Positions 10,051 through 18,073 of a stretch of 64,000 nt of DNA are shown one piece after another. A model generated the notes under the pieces. That model was given only the letters and a program-made list of their open reading frames with translations, did not search any database and had not been told where the DNA came from. Position numbers and translations under genes: made by a program. The stretch comes from Stenotrophomonas maltophilia (GTDB lineage: Bacteria; Pseudomonadota; Gammaproteobacteria; Xanthomonadales; Xanthomonadaceae), in assembly GCA_900113425.1 (NCBI GenBank), contig FOZF01000002.1, forward strand, positions 124,001-188,000, written 5' to 3'. How positions within the stretch are numbered: position 1 is the stretch's first letter; every line of letters starts with the position of its first letter.

Positions 10051-11415
10051 ATGACCCACGCCCCGCTGATTCACCCGCTGCCGCATCCGATCGATCTGCT
10101 GGCCCTGCAGCAGCAGGTGCCGGCACGTTTCCCGCTGCTGATGGAGTCCACCGCTTCCGGCACCGCGCAGGGCCGCTGGAGCCTGCTGTTGGCCGCACAG
10201 GGCGACACACTGCGCCTGGATGCCGATGGTCGCGTGCGCGACCAGCAGGATACGGTGCAGCCCGGCAGCTTCCTGCAGGCGCTGGACCGCGCCTGGCAGC
10301 AGGCACGGCTGCCGCACGATGGCAGTCACAGCCTGCCGTTCCGCGGCGGCTGGGCCTTGATGCTCGACTACGAAGTGGCCAGCCAGATCGAGCCGGTGCT
10401 GCCGGCGCGTGCGCGCGATGATGGCCGGCCGACGGCACTGGCGCTGCGCTGCCCGGCGGCCGTGCTGCACGATCACCAGAACCACGCCAGCTTCGTCATC
10501 GCCGAAGCGGGCGAGCAGGCGCTGCTGGACTCGCTGGTGGCGCTGGCCGCGCAGGCGCTGCCGGAGGCAGGGCAGGGCTGGCAGCCGCCGCAGTCGGTCG
10601 ATGAGGACGAACCGCAACGCTTCACCGAGGGCGTGCGCCGGGTGATCGACTACCTGCGTGCCGGTGATGTGTTCCAGGTGAACCTGTCGCGGCGCTGGAG
10701 CGCCCGATTCGCCGCGCCGGTCAGCCCGCAGGCCCTGTATGCACAGCTGCGCCGCGCCAACCCCGCACCGTTTGCCGGCCTGTTCAGTGCGTTTGGGCGG
10801 CACGTGGTCAGCTCCTCGCCGGAGCGGCTGGTATCGGTGCATGCCGGCCACGCGCAGACCCGGCCGATCGCGGGCACGCGCCCGCGTTTCGAGGGTGACG
10901 ATGATGCCGCGCGCATCCAGGAGCTGGTCGGGCACCCGAAGGAGCGCGCCGAGCACGTGATGCTGATCGACCTCGAGCGCAACGATCTGGGCCGCATCTG
11001 CCTGCCCGGCACCGTGGTGGTCGATGAACTGATGACGGTGGAGAGCTACGCCCATGTGCACCACATCGTCAGCAACGTCAGCGGCCATCTGCGCCCGGAG
11101 GTCACTCCCGGCGACGTGATCGCCGCAACGTTCCCCGGCGGCACCATCACCGGTTGCCCGAAGGTGCGCTGCATGCAGATCATCAGCGAGCTTGAACAGG
11201 TGCCGCGCGGTGCCTATACCGGGGCGTTCGGCTGGCTGAACCGCGATGGCGACCTGGACCTGAACATCCTCATCCGTACCGCCGAGGTGGAGGGTCATGA
11301 GGTCAGTTTCCGCACCGGTGCCGGCATCGTGGTCGATTCCGACCCCGACAAGGAGCTGGATGAGACCCGCGCCAAAGCGCGTGGCCTGCTGCGTGCCCTG
11401 GGCCAGCAGGGGTAG
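10051..11415 (+). CDS. pabB: Aminodeoxychorismate synthase component I
   Basis: A 454-residue chorismate-binding enzyme that, with a glutaminase partner, makes 4-amino-4-deoxychorismate for folate. Family blocks are clear: DVFQVNLSRR, SSSPERLVS, LIDLERNDLGR, FPGGTITGCPK and a C-terminal GAGIVVDSDPDKE. The active-site motif reads PIAGT with Ala274, where E. coli PabB has a catalytic Lys (PIKGT). PIAGT is the anthranilate-synthase form, so TrpE-like specificity cannot be excluded. It occupies the position held by pabC in pseudomonads and enterics. No pabA or pabC lies nearby. Confidence 0.82.
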   Translation: MTHAPLIHPLPHPIDLLALQQQVPARFPLLMESTASGTAQGRWSLLLAAQGDTLRLDADGRVRDQQDTVQPGSFLQALDRAWQQARLPHDGSHSLPFRGGWALMLDYEVASQIEPVLPARARDDGRPTALALRCPAAVLHDHQNHASFVIAEAGEQALLDSLVALAAQALPEAGQGWQPPQSVDEDEPQRFTEGVRRVIDYLRAGDVFQVNLSRRWSARFAAPVSPQALYAQLRRANPAPFAGLFSAFGRHVVSSSPERLVSVHAGHAQTRPIAGTRPRFEGDDDAARIQELVGHPKERAEHVMLIDLERNDLGRICLPGTVVVDELMTVESYAHVHHIVSNVSGHLRPEVTPGDVIAATFPGGTITGCPKVRCMQIISELEQVPRGAYTGAFGWLNRDGDLDLNILIRTAEVEGHEVSFRTGAGIVVDSDPDKELDETRAKARGLLRALGQQG

Positions 11416-11428
11416 GCGATCGACCCCC

Positions 11429-11491
11429 GCCGGGCATGGCCCGGCGCTACCGATGCATCACCCTCCCGGTAGCGCCGGGCCATGCCCGGCG
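11429..11491. repeat. Inverted pair of SMAG REP palindromes
   Basis: Two full GTAG-headed copies face outward with an 18-bp spacer. The minus-strand copy is at 11429-11450 and the plus-strand copy at 11469-11491 (GTAGCGCCGGGCC then ATGCCCGGCG). Together they form a large cruciform-capable dimer between pabB and mltG, which may attenuate transcription or stabilise mRNA ends. Confidence 0.85.
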
Positions 11492-11580
11492 AGCGAAGCG
11501 GGGTTGAGCGCCTCACCGCCCATGACCCCACACCACCGGCACGGTATCCTGCACGACGGAATCGAGTTCTGAGGTAATCC

Positions 11581-12642
11581 ATGGCGGGAGCCAAGCGCGG
11601 GTGTCTGTTCGTGGTAACGCTGCTGGTGGTGCTGGTCGCGGTCGTGGCCGGCGCGGGCGCGTGGTTCTTCTACAAGCAGACCCAGTTCGCCGATGCCCGG
11701 ATCTCTCCGTCTGCGGAGACCGTGGTGATCGCCAGCGGCGATGGGCTGAACACCGTGCTGCGCAAGCTGCGCGAGGCGGGCGTGGACGAGGGCCAGGACG
11801 CGCAGTGGCAGCTGCTGGCGCGCCAGCTCGACGCCGCTGGCAAGCTGAAGGTGGGCGAGTACGCGCTGGACAACCGGCTGACCCCGCGCGAGCTGCTGCT
11901 GCGCATGCGCGCCGGTAAGGTCCTGCAGCACCGCGTCACCATCATCGAAGGCTGGAACATCCGCCAGCTGCGCGCGGCGCTGAAGCGTGCCGACCCACTG
12001 CTGCACACCACGGATGATCTGGATGATGCGGCACTGATGCAGCGCCTGGGCTTCGGCGGCCAGCATCCGGAAGGCCGGTTCCTGCCGGAGACCTACATCT
12101 ACCAGCGCGGTGACAGCGACGTGGATGTGCTCAAGCGTGCGCATGCGGCGATGGAAAAGGCGCTGGACGAGGCCTGGCAGAGCCGTGCACCGGACCTGCC
12201 GATCAACACGCCGTACGAGCTGCTGACGCTGGCCTCGATCATCGAGAAGGAAACCGCTCTGGCCAGCGAGCGCCCGCAGATTGCCGGCGTGTTCATGCGC
12301 CGCCTGCAGATCGGCATGCGCCTGCAGACCGACCCCACCGTGATCTATGGCATCGGCGCGGCCTACGACGGCAACATCCGCCGCCGCGACCTGACCACCG
12401 ATACGCCTTACAACACCTATACCCGTGCGGGCCTGACCCCGACCCCCATCGCCATGCCCAGCCGCGACGCCCTGATGGCCGCGGCACAGCCGGCAGCGGG
12501 GGATGCGCTGTATTTCGTCGCCGTTGGCGATGGCAGCGGCGCACATGTGTTCTCGTCCAGCCTGGACCAGCACAACGCTGCGGTAGCGCGCTATCTGCAG
12601 CAGCTGCGCCAGCAACGCCCCCAGGAGACCCCGGCGCAATGA
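11581..12642 (+). CDS. mltG: Endolytic murein transglycosylase MltG
   Basis: A 353-residue YceG-like protein with one N-terminal membrane anchor (residues 8-31), a LysM-like region (residues 45-120) and the catalytic domain. The proposed catalytic Glu222 is in LASIIEKET, and the conserved LQTDPTVIYG and TPYNTYTRAGL blocks follow. It cleaves nascent glycan strands at the inner membrane and sets peptidoglycan chain length. Its stop overlaps the tmk start by 4 bp. Confidence 0.95.
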   Translation: MAGAKRGCLFVVTLLVVLVAVVAGAGAWFFYKQTQFADARISPSAETVVIASGDGLNTVLRKLREAGVDEGQDAQWQLLARQLDAAGKLKVGEYALDNRLTPRELLLRMRAGKVLQHRVTIIEGWNIRQLRAALKRADPLLHTTDDLDDAALMQRLGFGGQHPEGRFLPETYIYQRGDSDVDVLKRAHAAMEKALDEAWQSRAPDLPINTPYELLTLASIIEKETALASERPQIAGVFMRRLQIGMRLQTDPTVIYGIGAAYDGNIRRRDLTTDTPYNTYTRAGLTPTPIAMPSRDALMAAAQPAAGDALYFVAVGDGSGAHVFSSSLDQHNAAVARYLQQLRQQRPQETPAQ

Positions 12643-13304
12643 GTCCCGCGCTGCTACGCCACCCGCGTTTCGTCAGCCTGGAAGGCGGCGAGGGCGCCGG
12701 CAAGACCACTGCGATCAACGCCATCCGCACGTGCCTGCGCCAGCATGGCCACGAGGTGGTGCTGACCCGCGAACCGGGCGGTACGCCGCTGGCCGAGCGC
12801 ATCCGCAGCCTGATACTGAAGCCCGATGCCGAGATCGCCGCCGAGCCGCTCAGCGCCGAGGCCGAACTGCTGCTGGTGTTCGCCGCCCGCGCGCAGCACG
12901 TGCGGGAGGTGATCCAGCCCGCCCTGCAGCGCGGTGCCTATGTGCTGAGTGATCGCTTCACCGATTCCAGCTACGCCTACCAGGGAGGCGGCCGTGGCCT
13001 GGACCCGCAGTGGATTGCCGAGCTGGAGCGCCGTGCCGTTGGCCTGCTGCCGGGCCTGACCCTGCTGCTGGATGTGGACGTGGCGGTCGGTCGTGCGCGC
13101 GCCAATGGCCGCGACCTGTGGCCGGACCGCATAGAGAGCGAGCAGGACGATTTCTTCCAGCGCGTGCGTGAAGTGTTCCGCAGCCGCGCCCAGCAGGACC
13201 CACAGCGCTTCGCCGTGATCGACGCGGGCCAGGTGCAGGAACGCGTGGCCGCCGACGTGATCGCGCAGGTCGAGCGCTGGCTGCAGGAAGGAAAGGACGC
13301 ATGA
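12639..13304 (+). CDS. tmk: Thymidylate kinase
   Basis: A 221-residue P-loop kinase phosphorylating dTMP to dTDP. The P-loop GGEGAGKTT is at residues 16-24, the DR(F/Y) motif is in SDRFTDSSYAYQGGGRG, and a LID-like region follows. The start is fixed by the ATGA overlap with mltG, and the stop overlaps holB in the same way, indicating translational coupling. Confidence 0.96.
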   Translation: MSPALLRHPRFVSLEGGEGAGKTTAINAIRTCLRQHGHEVVLTREPGGTPLAERIRSLILKPDAEIAAEPLSAEAELLLVFAARAQHVREVIQPALQRGAYVLSDRFTDSSYAYQGGGRGLDPQWIAELERRAVGLLPGLTLLLDVDVAVGRARANGRDLWPDRIESEQDDFFQRVREVFRSRAQQDPQRFAVIDAGQVQERVAADVIAQVERWLQEGKDA

Positions 13305-14257
13305 GCACGTTCTCGCCCTGGCAGCAGCGCGCTTTCGATCAGACCGTGGCCGCGCTCGACGCGGGCCGGCTGGGGCATGGCCTGTTGATCTGCGGCCCGG
13401 CCGGGCTGGGCAAGCGCGATGTTGCACTGGCGCTGGCCGACCACGTGCTGGCGCAGGGCGATGCCGCGCACGCCACGCGCACCCGCCACCTGATCGCTGC
13501 CGGTACCCACCCGGACCTGCAGCTGGTGAGCTTCATTCCGAACAAGAGCGGCGACAAGCTGCGCACCGAGATCGTCATCGAGCAGGTGCGCGAGATCACC
13601 GACAAGCTGGCATTGACACCTCAGTACGGTGTGGCCCAGGTGGTGATCGTCGATCCGGCCGATGCGATCAACCGCTCCGCGGCCAATGCACTGCTCAAGA
13701 CGCTGGAAGAGCCGCAGCCCGGCCGCTACCTGTGGCTGATCAGCAGCGACCCGGCACGCCTGCCGCAGACCATCCGCAGCCGGTGCCAGCGCCTGGAGTT
13801 CAAGCTGCCGCCGCACGAGGAAGCGCTGGCCTGGTTGCAGCAGCAGGGCCACAGCGACGCCTCCGCACGCGAAGCGCTGGATGCCGCGCGCGGCCATCCC
13901 GGCCAGGCCGACAACTGGCTGCGCGAGGACGGGCTGAGCCTGCGCCGTGAGGTGGCCCGCGACCTGGAGCAGCTGGCCACCGGCAGGACCGGCGCGGTGG
14001 AGCTGGCGCAGAAATGGTGCGGTGATGACAACGCGGCGCTGCGCCTGCGCTTCGCCGCCGACCTGGCGCTGGCCCAGGCCAGCACGGACGCCTTGACCGC
14101 GCCGGAGCGATTGCACAAGCTGGCAGCCTGGTTCGACGCTGCCAACCGCACCCGCGACCTGCTGCGCACCACGGTGCGTGCAGACCTTGCGGTGGTCGAG
14201 TTGCTGCTGGCCTGGAACAAGGTGAACGAGCGGCCTGCCGCAAGGGGAAATCGATGA
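13301..14257 (+). CDS. holB: DNA polymerase III delta-prime subunit
   Basis: A 318-residue clamp-loader AAA+ subunit. It shows the degenerate P-loop of delta-prime (GPAGLGKRD at about 31-39) and the sensor-1 region LLKTLEEPQPG. The zinc-binding module common in this subunit looks reduced, as the expected Cys cluster is not seen. It is in a 4-bp overlap chain with tmk and pilZ, the order conserved in pseudomonads and xanthomonads. Confidence 0.9.
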   Translation: MSTFSPWQQRAFDQTVAALDAGRLGHGLLICGPAGLGKRDVALALADHVLAQGDAAHATRTRHLIAAGTHPDLQLVSFIPNKSGDKLRTEIVIEQVREITDKLALTPQYGVAQVVIVDPADAINRSAANALLKTLEEPQPGRYLWLISSDPARLPQTIRSRCQRLEFKLPPHEEALAWLQQQGHSDASAREALDAARGHPGQADNWLREDGLSLRREVARDLEQLATGRTGAVELAQKWCGDDNAALRLRFAADLALAQASTDALTAPERLHKLAAWFDAANRTRDLLRTTVRADLAVVELLLAWNKVNERPAARGNR

Positions 14258-14607
14258 GTGCCAGCAACGCCCGCCAGGGCATCCTGTCCCTGGCCGTGAA
14301 GGACAAAGCCGCGCTGTACAGCGCGTACATGCCGTTCGTGAAGAACGGCGGCATCTTCGTGCCCACGCCCAAGCGCTACTTCCTCGGCGACGAGGTGTTC
14401 CTGCTGCTGACCCTGCCCGATTCCAGCGAGCGCCTGCCGGTGGCCGGCAAGGTGATCTGGGTGACCCCGGCAGGGGCGCAGGGCAACCGTACCGCGGGCA
14501 TCGGCGTGCAGCTGGCCGACGGCGCCGAAGGCGAGGGCGTGCGCCACAAGATCGAGACCCAACTGGCCGGCCTGACCAGCTCGGACAAGCCCACCCACAC
14601 GATGTGA
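14254..14607 (+). CDS. pilZ: Type IV pilus protein PilZ
   Basis: A 117-residue single-domain PilZ. The usual c-di-GMP-binding RxxxR and D/NxSxxG motifs are not evident. That is known for the pilus-specific PilZ subfamily, which acts by protein contacts (with PilB and FimX) rather than by binding the nucleotide. It overlaps holB by 4 bp. The motor ATPases pilT and pilU lie 25 kb downstream in this window. Confidence 0.9.
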   Translation: MSASNARQGILSLAVKDKAALYSAYMPFVKNGGIFVPTPKRYFLGDEVFLLLTLPDSSERLPVAGKVIWVTPAGAQGNRTAGIGVQLADGAEGEGVRHKIETQLAGLTSSDKPTHTM

Positions 14608-14608
14608 G

Positions 14609-14631
14609 GTAGCGCCGGGCCACGCCCGGCG
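14609..14631 (+). repeat. SMAG REP palindrome
   Basis: A GTAG-headed copy (GTAGCGCCGGGCCACGCCCG at its start) begins one base after the pilZ stop. It is placed where a terminator would be expected. Confidence 0.8.
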
Positions 14632-14672
14632 GCACGCCTCGAAAACACCCGTGAAGACGAATGTGAAAACTG

Positions 14673-14700
14673 TTGACGGCCTCTGAAAAGTTCCTATAAT
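14673..14700 (+). promoter_or_regulatory. Sigma-70 promoter of tRNA-Val
   Basis: TTGACG at 14673-14678 and a perfect TATAAT at 14695-14700 are separated by 16 bp. The expected transcription start is about 14707, 14 bp before the mature tRNA. It is the clearest consensus promoter in the window. Confidence 0.85.
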
Positions 14701-14720
14701 GAGCGGCTCAGCAACACACC

Positions 14721-14795
14721 GGGCGGTTAGCTCAGCGGTAGAGCATTGCCTTCACACGGCAAGGGTCACAGGTTCGATCCCTGTACCGCCCACCA
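14721..14795 (+). tRNA. tRNA-Val (anticodon CAC), CCA encoded
   Basis: A complete cloverleaf can be drawn. The acceptor stem is GGGCGGT / ACCGCCC, the D-arm TAGCTCAGCGGTAGAGCA, the anticodon stem TTGCC / GGCAA with loop TTCACAC, and the T-arm ACAGG-TTCGATC-CCTGT. It ends in discriminator A plus an encoded CCA. The anticodon CAC reads GUG valine codons. It is flanked by a strong promoter and a Rho-independent terminator, so it is a monocistronic unit. Confidence 0.97.
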
Positions 14796-14811
14796 TGTTG
14801 CAGAACGAAAG

Positions 14812-14838
14812 AAGCCTCCAGCAATGGGGGCTTTTTTG
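14812..14838 (+). terminator. Rho-independent terminator of tRNA-Val
   Basis: Stem AAGCCTCCA / TGGGGGCTT (one G-T pair) with a GCAA loop followed by a T6 run, 17 bp beyond the tRNA. Confidence 0.9.
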
Positions 14839-14887
14839 TTGTCTGATGATGCGTGCCAACGTCACTGCGACGCTGCTGCGGCTGCCA

Positions 14888-15451
14888 TCAGCCGTGCTGG
14901 TCCAGCAGATCCCGCGCGATCATCGCCGTCGCATCCAACAGGTCGTGACCGCTACCGGCCTGCACCACCACCGCCAGCAGATTACGGCCGACCTCGGTAT
15001 TGCCGCTGGTCAGTTCCATCTCGCCTTCAAAGCACACATCGGCCAGCCACTCGTGCGCCTGTTGAAGCCCGCGCTTGCGGGTGCGGCGAAATTCCGCCAG
15101 CAGCTTCGCCTGGCCCGCACCGTGCTCGCCGTCAGCGAGCAGGCCAATGGCGCCGCCGTGCGCAGCGCGCCACACCTCGGGCAAAGGCCGGCCGTGCTCA
15201 TCCAGCATCTCGGGTGCAAACTGTGCGCAGTACATCTCGTAGCGTTTGCCTGCTGTGCTGGCCGGCACGATACCGGCCTCGGCAAGCAGGCGTTCGGCTT
15301 CGTCGAGCTGATTGAACTTCAGGCGCAGCAGCGCGGGGCGGCTCAGTTGCCGGGCCAGCGCCTGCTGGTTGGCGGCGAACCACACGGTCCAGCCCACGGT
15401 CGCGCGGCCCTCCAGCGCGGCCTTGAAATATTCCAGGTGTTCGGCGTCCAT
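14888..15451 (-). CDS. Hypothetical protein, 187 residues
   Basis: I do not recognise this family. It is a soluble, helix-rich acidic protein with no signal peptide or membrane segment and a leucine-rich C-terminal half (NLLAVVVQAGSGHDLLDATA). The ATG at 15451 is chosen because GGAG lies 7 bp upstream. An ATG at 15466 is in frame but its SD would touch the start codon. It lies 54 bp downstream of another unknown gene on the same strand and converges on the tRNA-Val unit. Confidence 0.6.
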   Translation of the reverse strand: MDAEHLEYFKAALEGRATVGWTVWFAANQQALARQLSRPALLRLKFNQLDEAERLLAEAGIVPASTAGKRYEMYCAQFAPEMLDEHGRPLPEVWRAAHGGAIGLLADGEHGAGQAKLLAEFRRTRKRGLQQAHEWLADVCFEGEMELTSGNTEVGRNLLAVVVQAGSGHDLLDATAMIARDLLDQHG

Positions 15452-15504
15452 TGCGGTCTCCAGCATTCCCTGCACGATTGTAGCGGGAGCGCATACCGGG
15501 CCGG

Positions 15505-15912
15505 TCAGGCCTCGCCGCCGGAGAGGCAGTGATGCGCTTCGCGCACCAGCTGTCGTGCGGCCACGATCAGTCCGTCGATATGGAAGGAGCCCAACTGTTC
15601 GTCCGGGCCGCCTTCGTTGCGCGCACGGTCGGCAGCCTGCAGCAGATCGAGCACTGCGGCGAGCCCGGACATCGAGCGGCGTAGCGAGGCGTGATTGCTG
15701 GCAACGAGGGTGAGGCTGTTGCACGGCTGTCCGTCATCGCCGTCGGCGCGGCTGATGGCATTGAGGTACGTGAAGAAGGTAGACGACTGCACGGGCAGAC
15801 TCTGTTCGTGCAAGGCGCACTCGATCTCGCGTGCGAGGTCCTCTGGCACGTCTGCGGCGATGTCGCCGATCAGGGCGTGCAGGCGGGGATGGACGGCGGT
15901 GCGGTTGGTCAT
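15505..15912 (-). CDS. Hypothetical small protein, 135 residues
   Basis: An unrecognised soluble protein. A helical core near residues 50-90 contains FFTYLNAISRADGDDG, and a later amphipathic segment reads SGLAAVLDLLQAADRARNEG. It weakly recalls small DUF proteins common in pseudomonads (DUF3077/DUF6124-like), but I would not assign it. The start ATG has GAGG 8 bp upstream. It is probably co-transcribed with the 187-residue gene downstream. Confidence 0.5.
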   Translation of the reverse strand: MTNRTAVHPRLHALIGDIAADVPEDLAREIECALHEQSLPVQSSTFFTYLNAISRADGDDGQPCNSLTLVASNHASLRRSMSGLAAVLDLLQAADRARNEGGPDEQLGSFHIDGLIVAARQLVREAHHCLSGGEA

Positions 15913-16361
15913 GGCGAAACCCTCACTGGCGTGAAGCCACCTCCGGAAGCGAAGGTGGCGGACGGTGCGGGTTGGCGTACCAAGGCAAACAAACTTCAAG
16001 GAAGAAGAACGCCTGGCGGATCTGGTGATCCCCACGCACCGGCCGCCATTGAAGGCAATCGGTGCATTCTCTCAGCTGCGATTGTTCTCGCAGACCTTGA
16101 AGCTTGTTCGTTTATTCGAGACGCCAATCCCGGCCAAGGCAACCTGCCCCGGCGCGGCGATCATCCGGCCGCGCAATCACGTCGGTCTGTAAGGAAAATT
16201 CTCTTTCATACCAATGCGGAGGAGGGAGATTTCGATCTGTGCGCCAGTGCACGGGCGCGCTGCGAGCAACATCACTTCGGATGCGACGCGCTGCAGGTGC
16301 CGTCGGTGCACTTCGCGACAACGCGGTACGCGCCGCGGGTTGATTGCGTCACGCTGCGCAC
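15913..16361. other. Intergenic stretch, no gene seen
   Basis: About 450 bp of lower G+C between the small unknown gene and the first immunity gene. A short hairpin (CCACCT ... AGGTGG near 15937-15959) is the only clear structure. No convincing ORF, RNA or att-like repeat is visible. Confidence 0.5.
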
Positions 16362-16605
16362 GATGCCCGGATCACTCGAGCAGCGTCGGGTCGATGATGT
16401 CCAGCAGCCCGGCATTTGCCATCCGCAGCTCAACCTGATGCACGCGCTTCAGATGTTCCGGGTTGCGCAGATCGAAGGGTTCGTCCAGCGCTACGATCAT
16501 CGTTCCCTTGCCTTTCACGACCTCCATGGACGCCGCTTCAGGAATGAACTTCTTCGGCACGAGATGGGGTACAAAGCCCATCCAGCCCAGCCAGCGTCGA
16601 TGGGG
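16362..16605 (-). repeat. 244-bp direct repeat, copy 1 (3' end of first Imm52 gene)
   Basis: This segment matches 17302-17545 at 240 of 244 positions, an offset of exactly 940 bp. It covers the last roughly 78 codons of the first immunity gene plus about 10 bp beyond its stop. Three of the four differences are synonymous; the fourth changes Ile to Thr near the C-terminus. Confidence 0.95.
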
Positions 16606-17133
16606 AAACAGTTGATGGAAGTGTGCGTAGGTTTCATATCCCTCTCCGTCCGGTAGTGGGGACGTAACGTCTGTCGCAACGAACACGGCATCCAAACGGG
16701 TTGCCATGCTTCGGATGCAGGATCGAATGATGCCGGATGTGCCATCTGGACCAAACGCGTCGACGGGGGCGTTGATGCTCAGGGTGACCCTGCCGAACCA
16801 CGGCCTGTAATCAAGCGTAGGACAGCCAGGTTGGTCATGAGCCTTCTGGCTCAAGGCGGGAGTAATGGAAGCGCCGGCACCGCCTGAATTGACCGCAGTT
16901 GGGTACTTTCTACGGTAGTGGGCGGCGTTCTCGGCGACTGCATCGATGAACCTTGCCTTGTCGCTTAGAGGTACCGGTCTGGCAGAGGAATCACGAAGCG
17001 CCCAGTTCTGGAAAAGGTGATGTATCTCGCCAAGCTCTTCGGTAAGTTGCAACAGTTGTCGATAGGCCGCTTCAGCACTCAGCACCTCCACCGGCACAGT
17101 TGTATCTATGAACGCGCTGTATATCTCGGCCAT
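16372..17133 (-). CDS. Imm52-like immunity protein, distal copy
   Basis: A 253-residue protein, the second of two tandem immunity genes behind a Tox-REase-5-like toxin gene. Imm52 proteins are the known partners of Tox-REase-5 effectors in type VI secretion loci. The C-terminal third (from FPHRRWLGWMGFVPHLVPKK on) is almost identical to the upstream copy. The first 175 residues share only family-level similarity (for example the YRPWFGRVTLSINAP region), so this copy may protect against a different toxin variant. The start at 17133 gives the same length as its neighbour. No good Shine-Dalgarno is visible. Confidence 0.75.
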   Translation of the reverse strand: MAEIYSAFIDTTVPVEVLSAEAAYRQLLQLTEELGEIHHLFQNWALRDSSARPVPLSDKARFIDAVAENAAHYRRKYPTAVNSGGAGASITPALSQKAHDQPGCPTLDYRPWFGRVTLSINAPVDAFGPDGTSGIIRSCIRSMATRLDAVFVATDVTSPLPDGEGYETYAHFHQLFPHRRWLGWMGFVPHLVPKKFIPEAASMEVVKGKGTMIVALDEPFDLRNPEHLKRVHQVELRMANAGLLDIIDPTLLE

Positions 17134-17301
17134 GGTGATTTTCTGGGGGGGTGTTGGATCAACGCTGGTGCAAGCTCGCAGATCTCGACATCTCCGCATG
17201 ATGCGAGATGCACGATCCTTCGCACCATTCCTTGTGCTTTTGGCTAATGCTCATCGCGACAGCAGCACAAGTGGCAGGTCAGCTGCATTGCATTGTGCAC
17301 G

Positions 17302-17545
17302 GATGCCCGGATCACTCGAGCAGCGTCGGGTCGGTGATGTCCAGCAGCCCGGCATTCGCCATCCGCAGCTCAACCTGATGCACGCGCTTCAGATGTTCCG
17401 GGTTGCGCAGATCGAAGGGTTCGTCCAGCGCTACGATCATCGTTCCCTTGCCTTTCACAACCTCCATGGACGCCGCTTCAGGAATGAACTTCTTCGGCAC
17501 GAGATGGGGTACAAAACCCATCCAGCCCAGCCAGCGTCGATGGGG
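17302..17545 (-). repeat. 244-bp direct repeat, copy 2 (3' end of second Imm52 gene)
   Basis: Partner of 16362-16605. Identity stops abruptly at TGGGG on the gene-internal side and at GATGCCC beyond the stop codon. This is the pattern expected from recombination or gene conversion rather than uniform divergence. Confidence 0.95.
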
Positions 17546-18073
17546 GAAGAGGCGATGATTGGCATAGTAGGTGTCATAGCCCTTGCCGGTTGGAAGGGGA
17601 CATACAACGTCTGTAGCTACATGATCAGCAACCATGGCGGTTGACAGCGCCGCAACGCACTGGCGTACCACCGAGGTGGCGCCTTCCGCAGAGAATGCTT
17701 CGATGGGCCTGAAGATCGTCATCGTCAGTCGTCCCGCCCATGGGTAATACTCGATGGAAACCCTTCCAGGGGTTTTCCACTCGCTGGCGGTCATGGCAGT
17801 GGTGAGATTGGCGCCCGCGCCACCGGCATCCGGGTCATCAGGGAATTCCCGTCCGTCCTGCTCGGCATGGGACGCCAGCATCTGGACAAAGCGCTCTTCA
17901 TCGGAATATGGAATTGCTCCATTCGAGCGTGAATGCTCAATCCAGCGGTGGAACGCAGGATGCACATCCTGGAGCAATCGAACGAGCGGTTGGAGCCGGC
18001 CATAGACAGTTTGCGCGTCAAGCGTTTCAGTGGCGATCCACGCGTCTACGACAGTTCTGAACATGGGCGTCAT
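17312..18073 (-). CDS. Imm52-like immunity protein, toxin-proximal copy
   Basis: A 253-residue protein whose ATG overlaps the toxin stop codon (ATGA), so it should be translationally coupled to the toxin and is its likely cognate antidote. The central EYYPWAGRLTMTIFRP block aligns with YRPWFGRVTLSINAP of the distal copy. Its function would be to bind and block the nuclease in the cytoplasm against self and sister-cell intoxication. The family call rests on pattern and context, not on a search. Confidence 0.78.
   Translation of the reverse strand: MTPMFRTVVDAWIATETLDAQTVYGRLQPLVRLLQDVHPAFHRWIEHSRSNGAIPYSDEERFVQMLASHAEQDGREFPDDPDAGGAGANLTTAMTASEWKTPGRVSIEYYPWAGRLTMTIFRPIEAFSAEGATSVVRQCVAALSTAMVADHVATDVVCPLPTGKGYDTYYANHRLFPHRRWLGWMGFVPHLVPKKFIPEAASMEVVKGKGTMIVALDEPFDLRNPEHLKRVHQVELRMANAGLLDITDPTLLE

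Noticed and set aside
17134..17311. Remnant of a second toxin gene between the immunity genes
   Set aside because: The 178 bp show no frame resembling the nuclease C-terminus on either strand.
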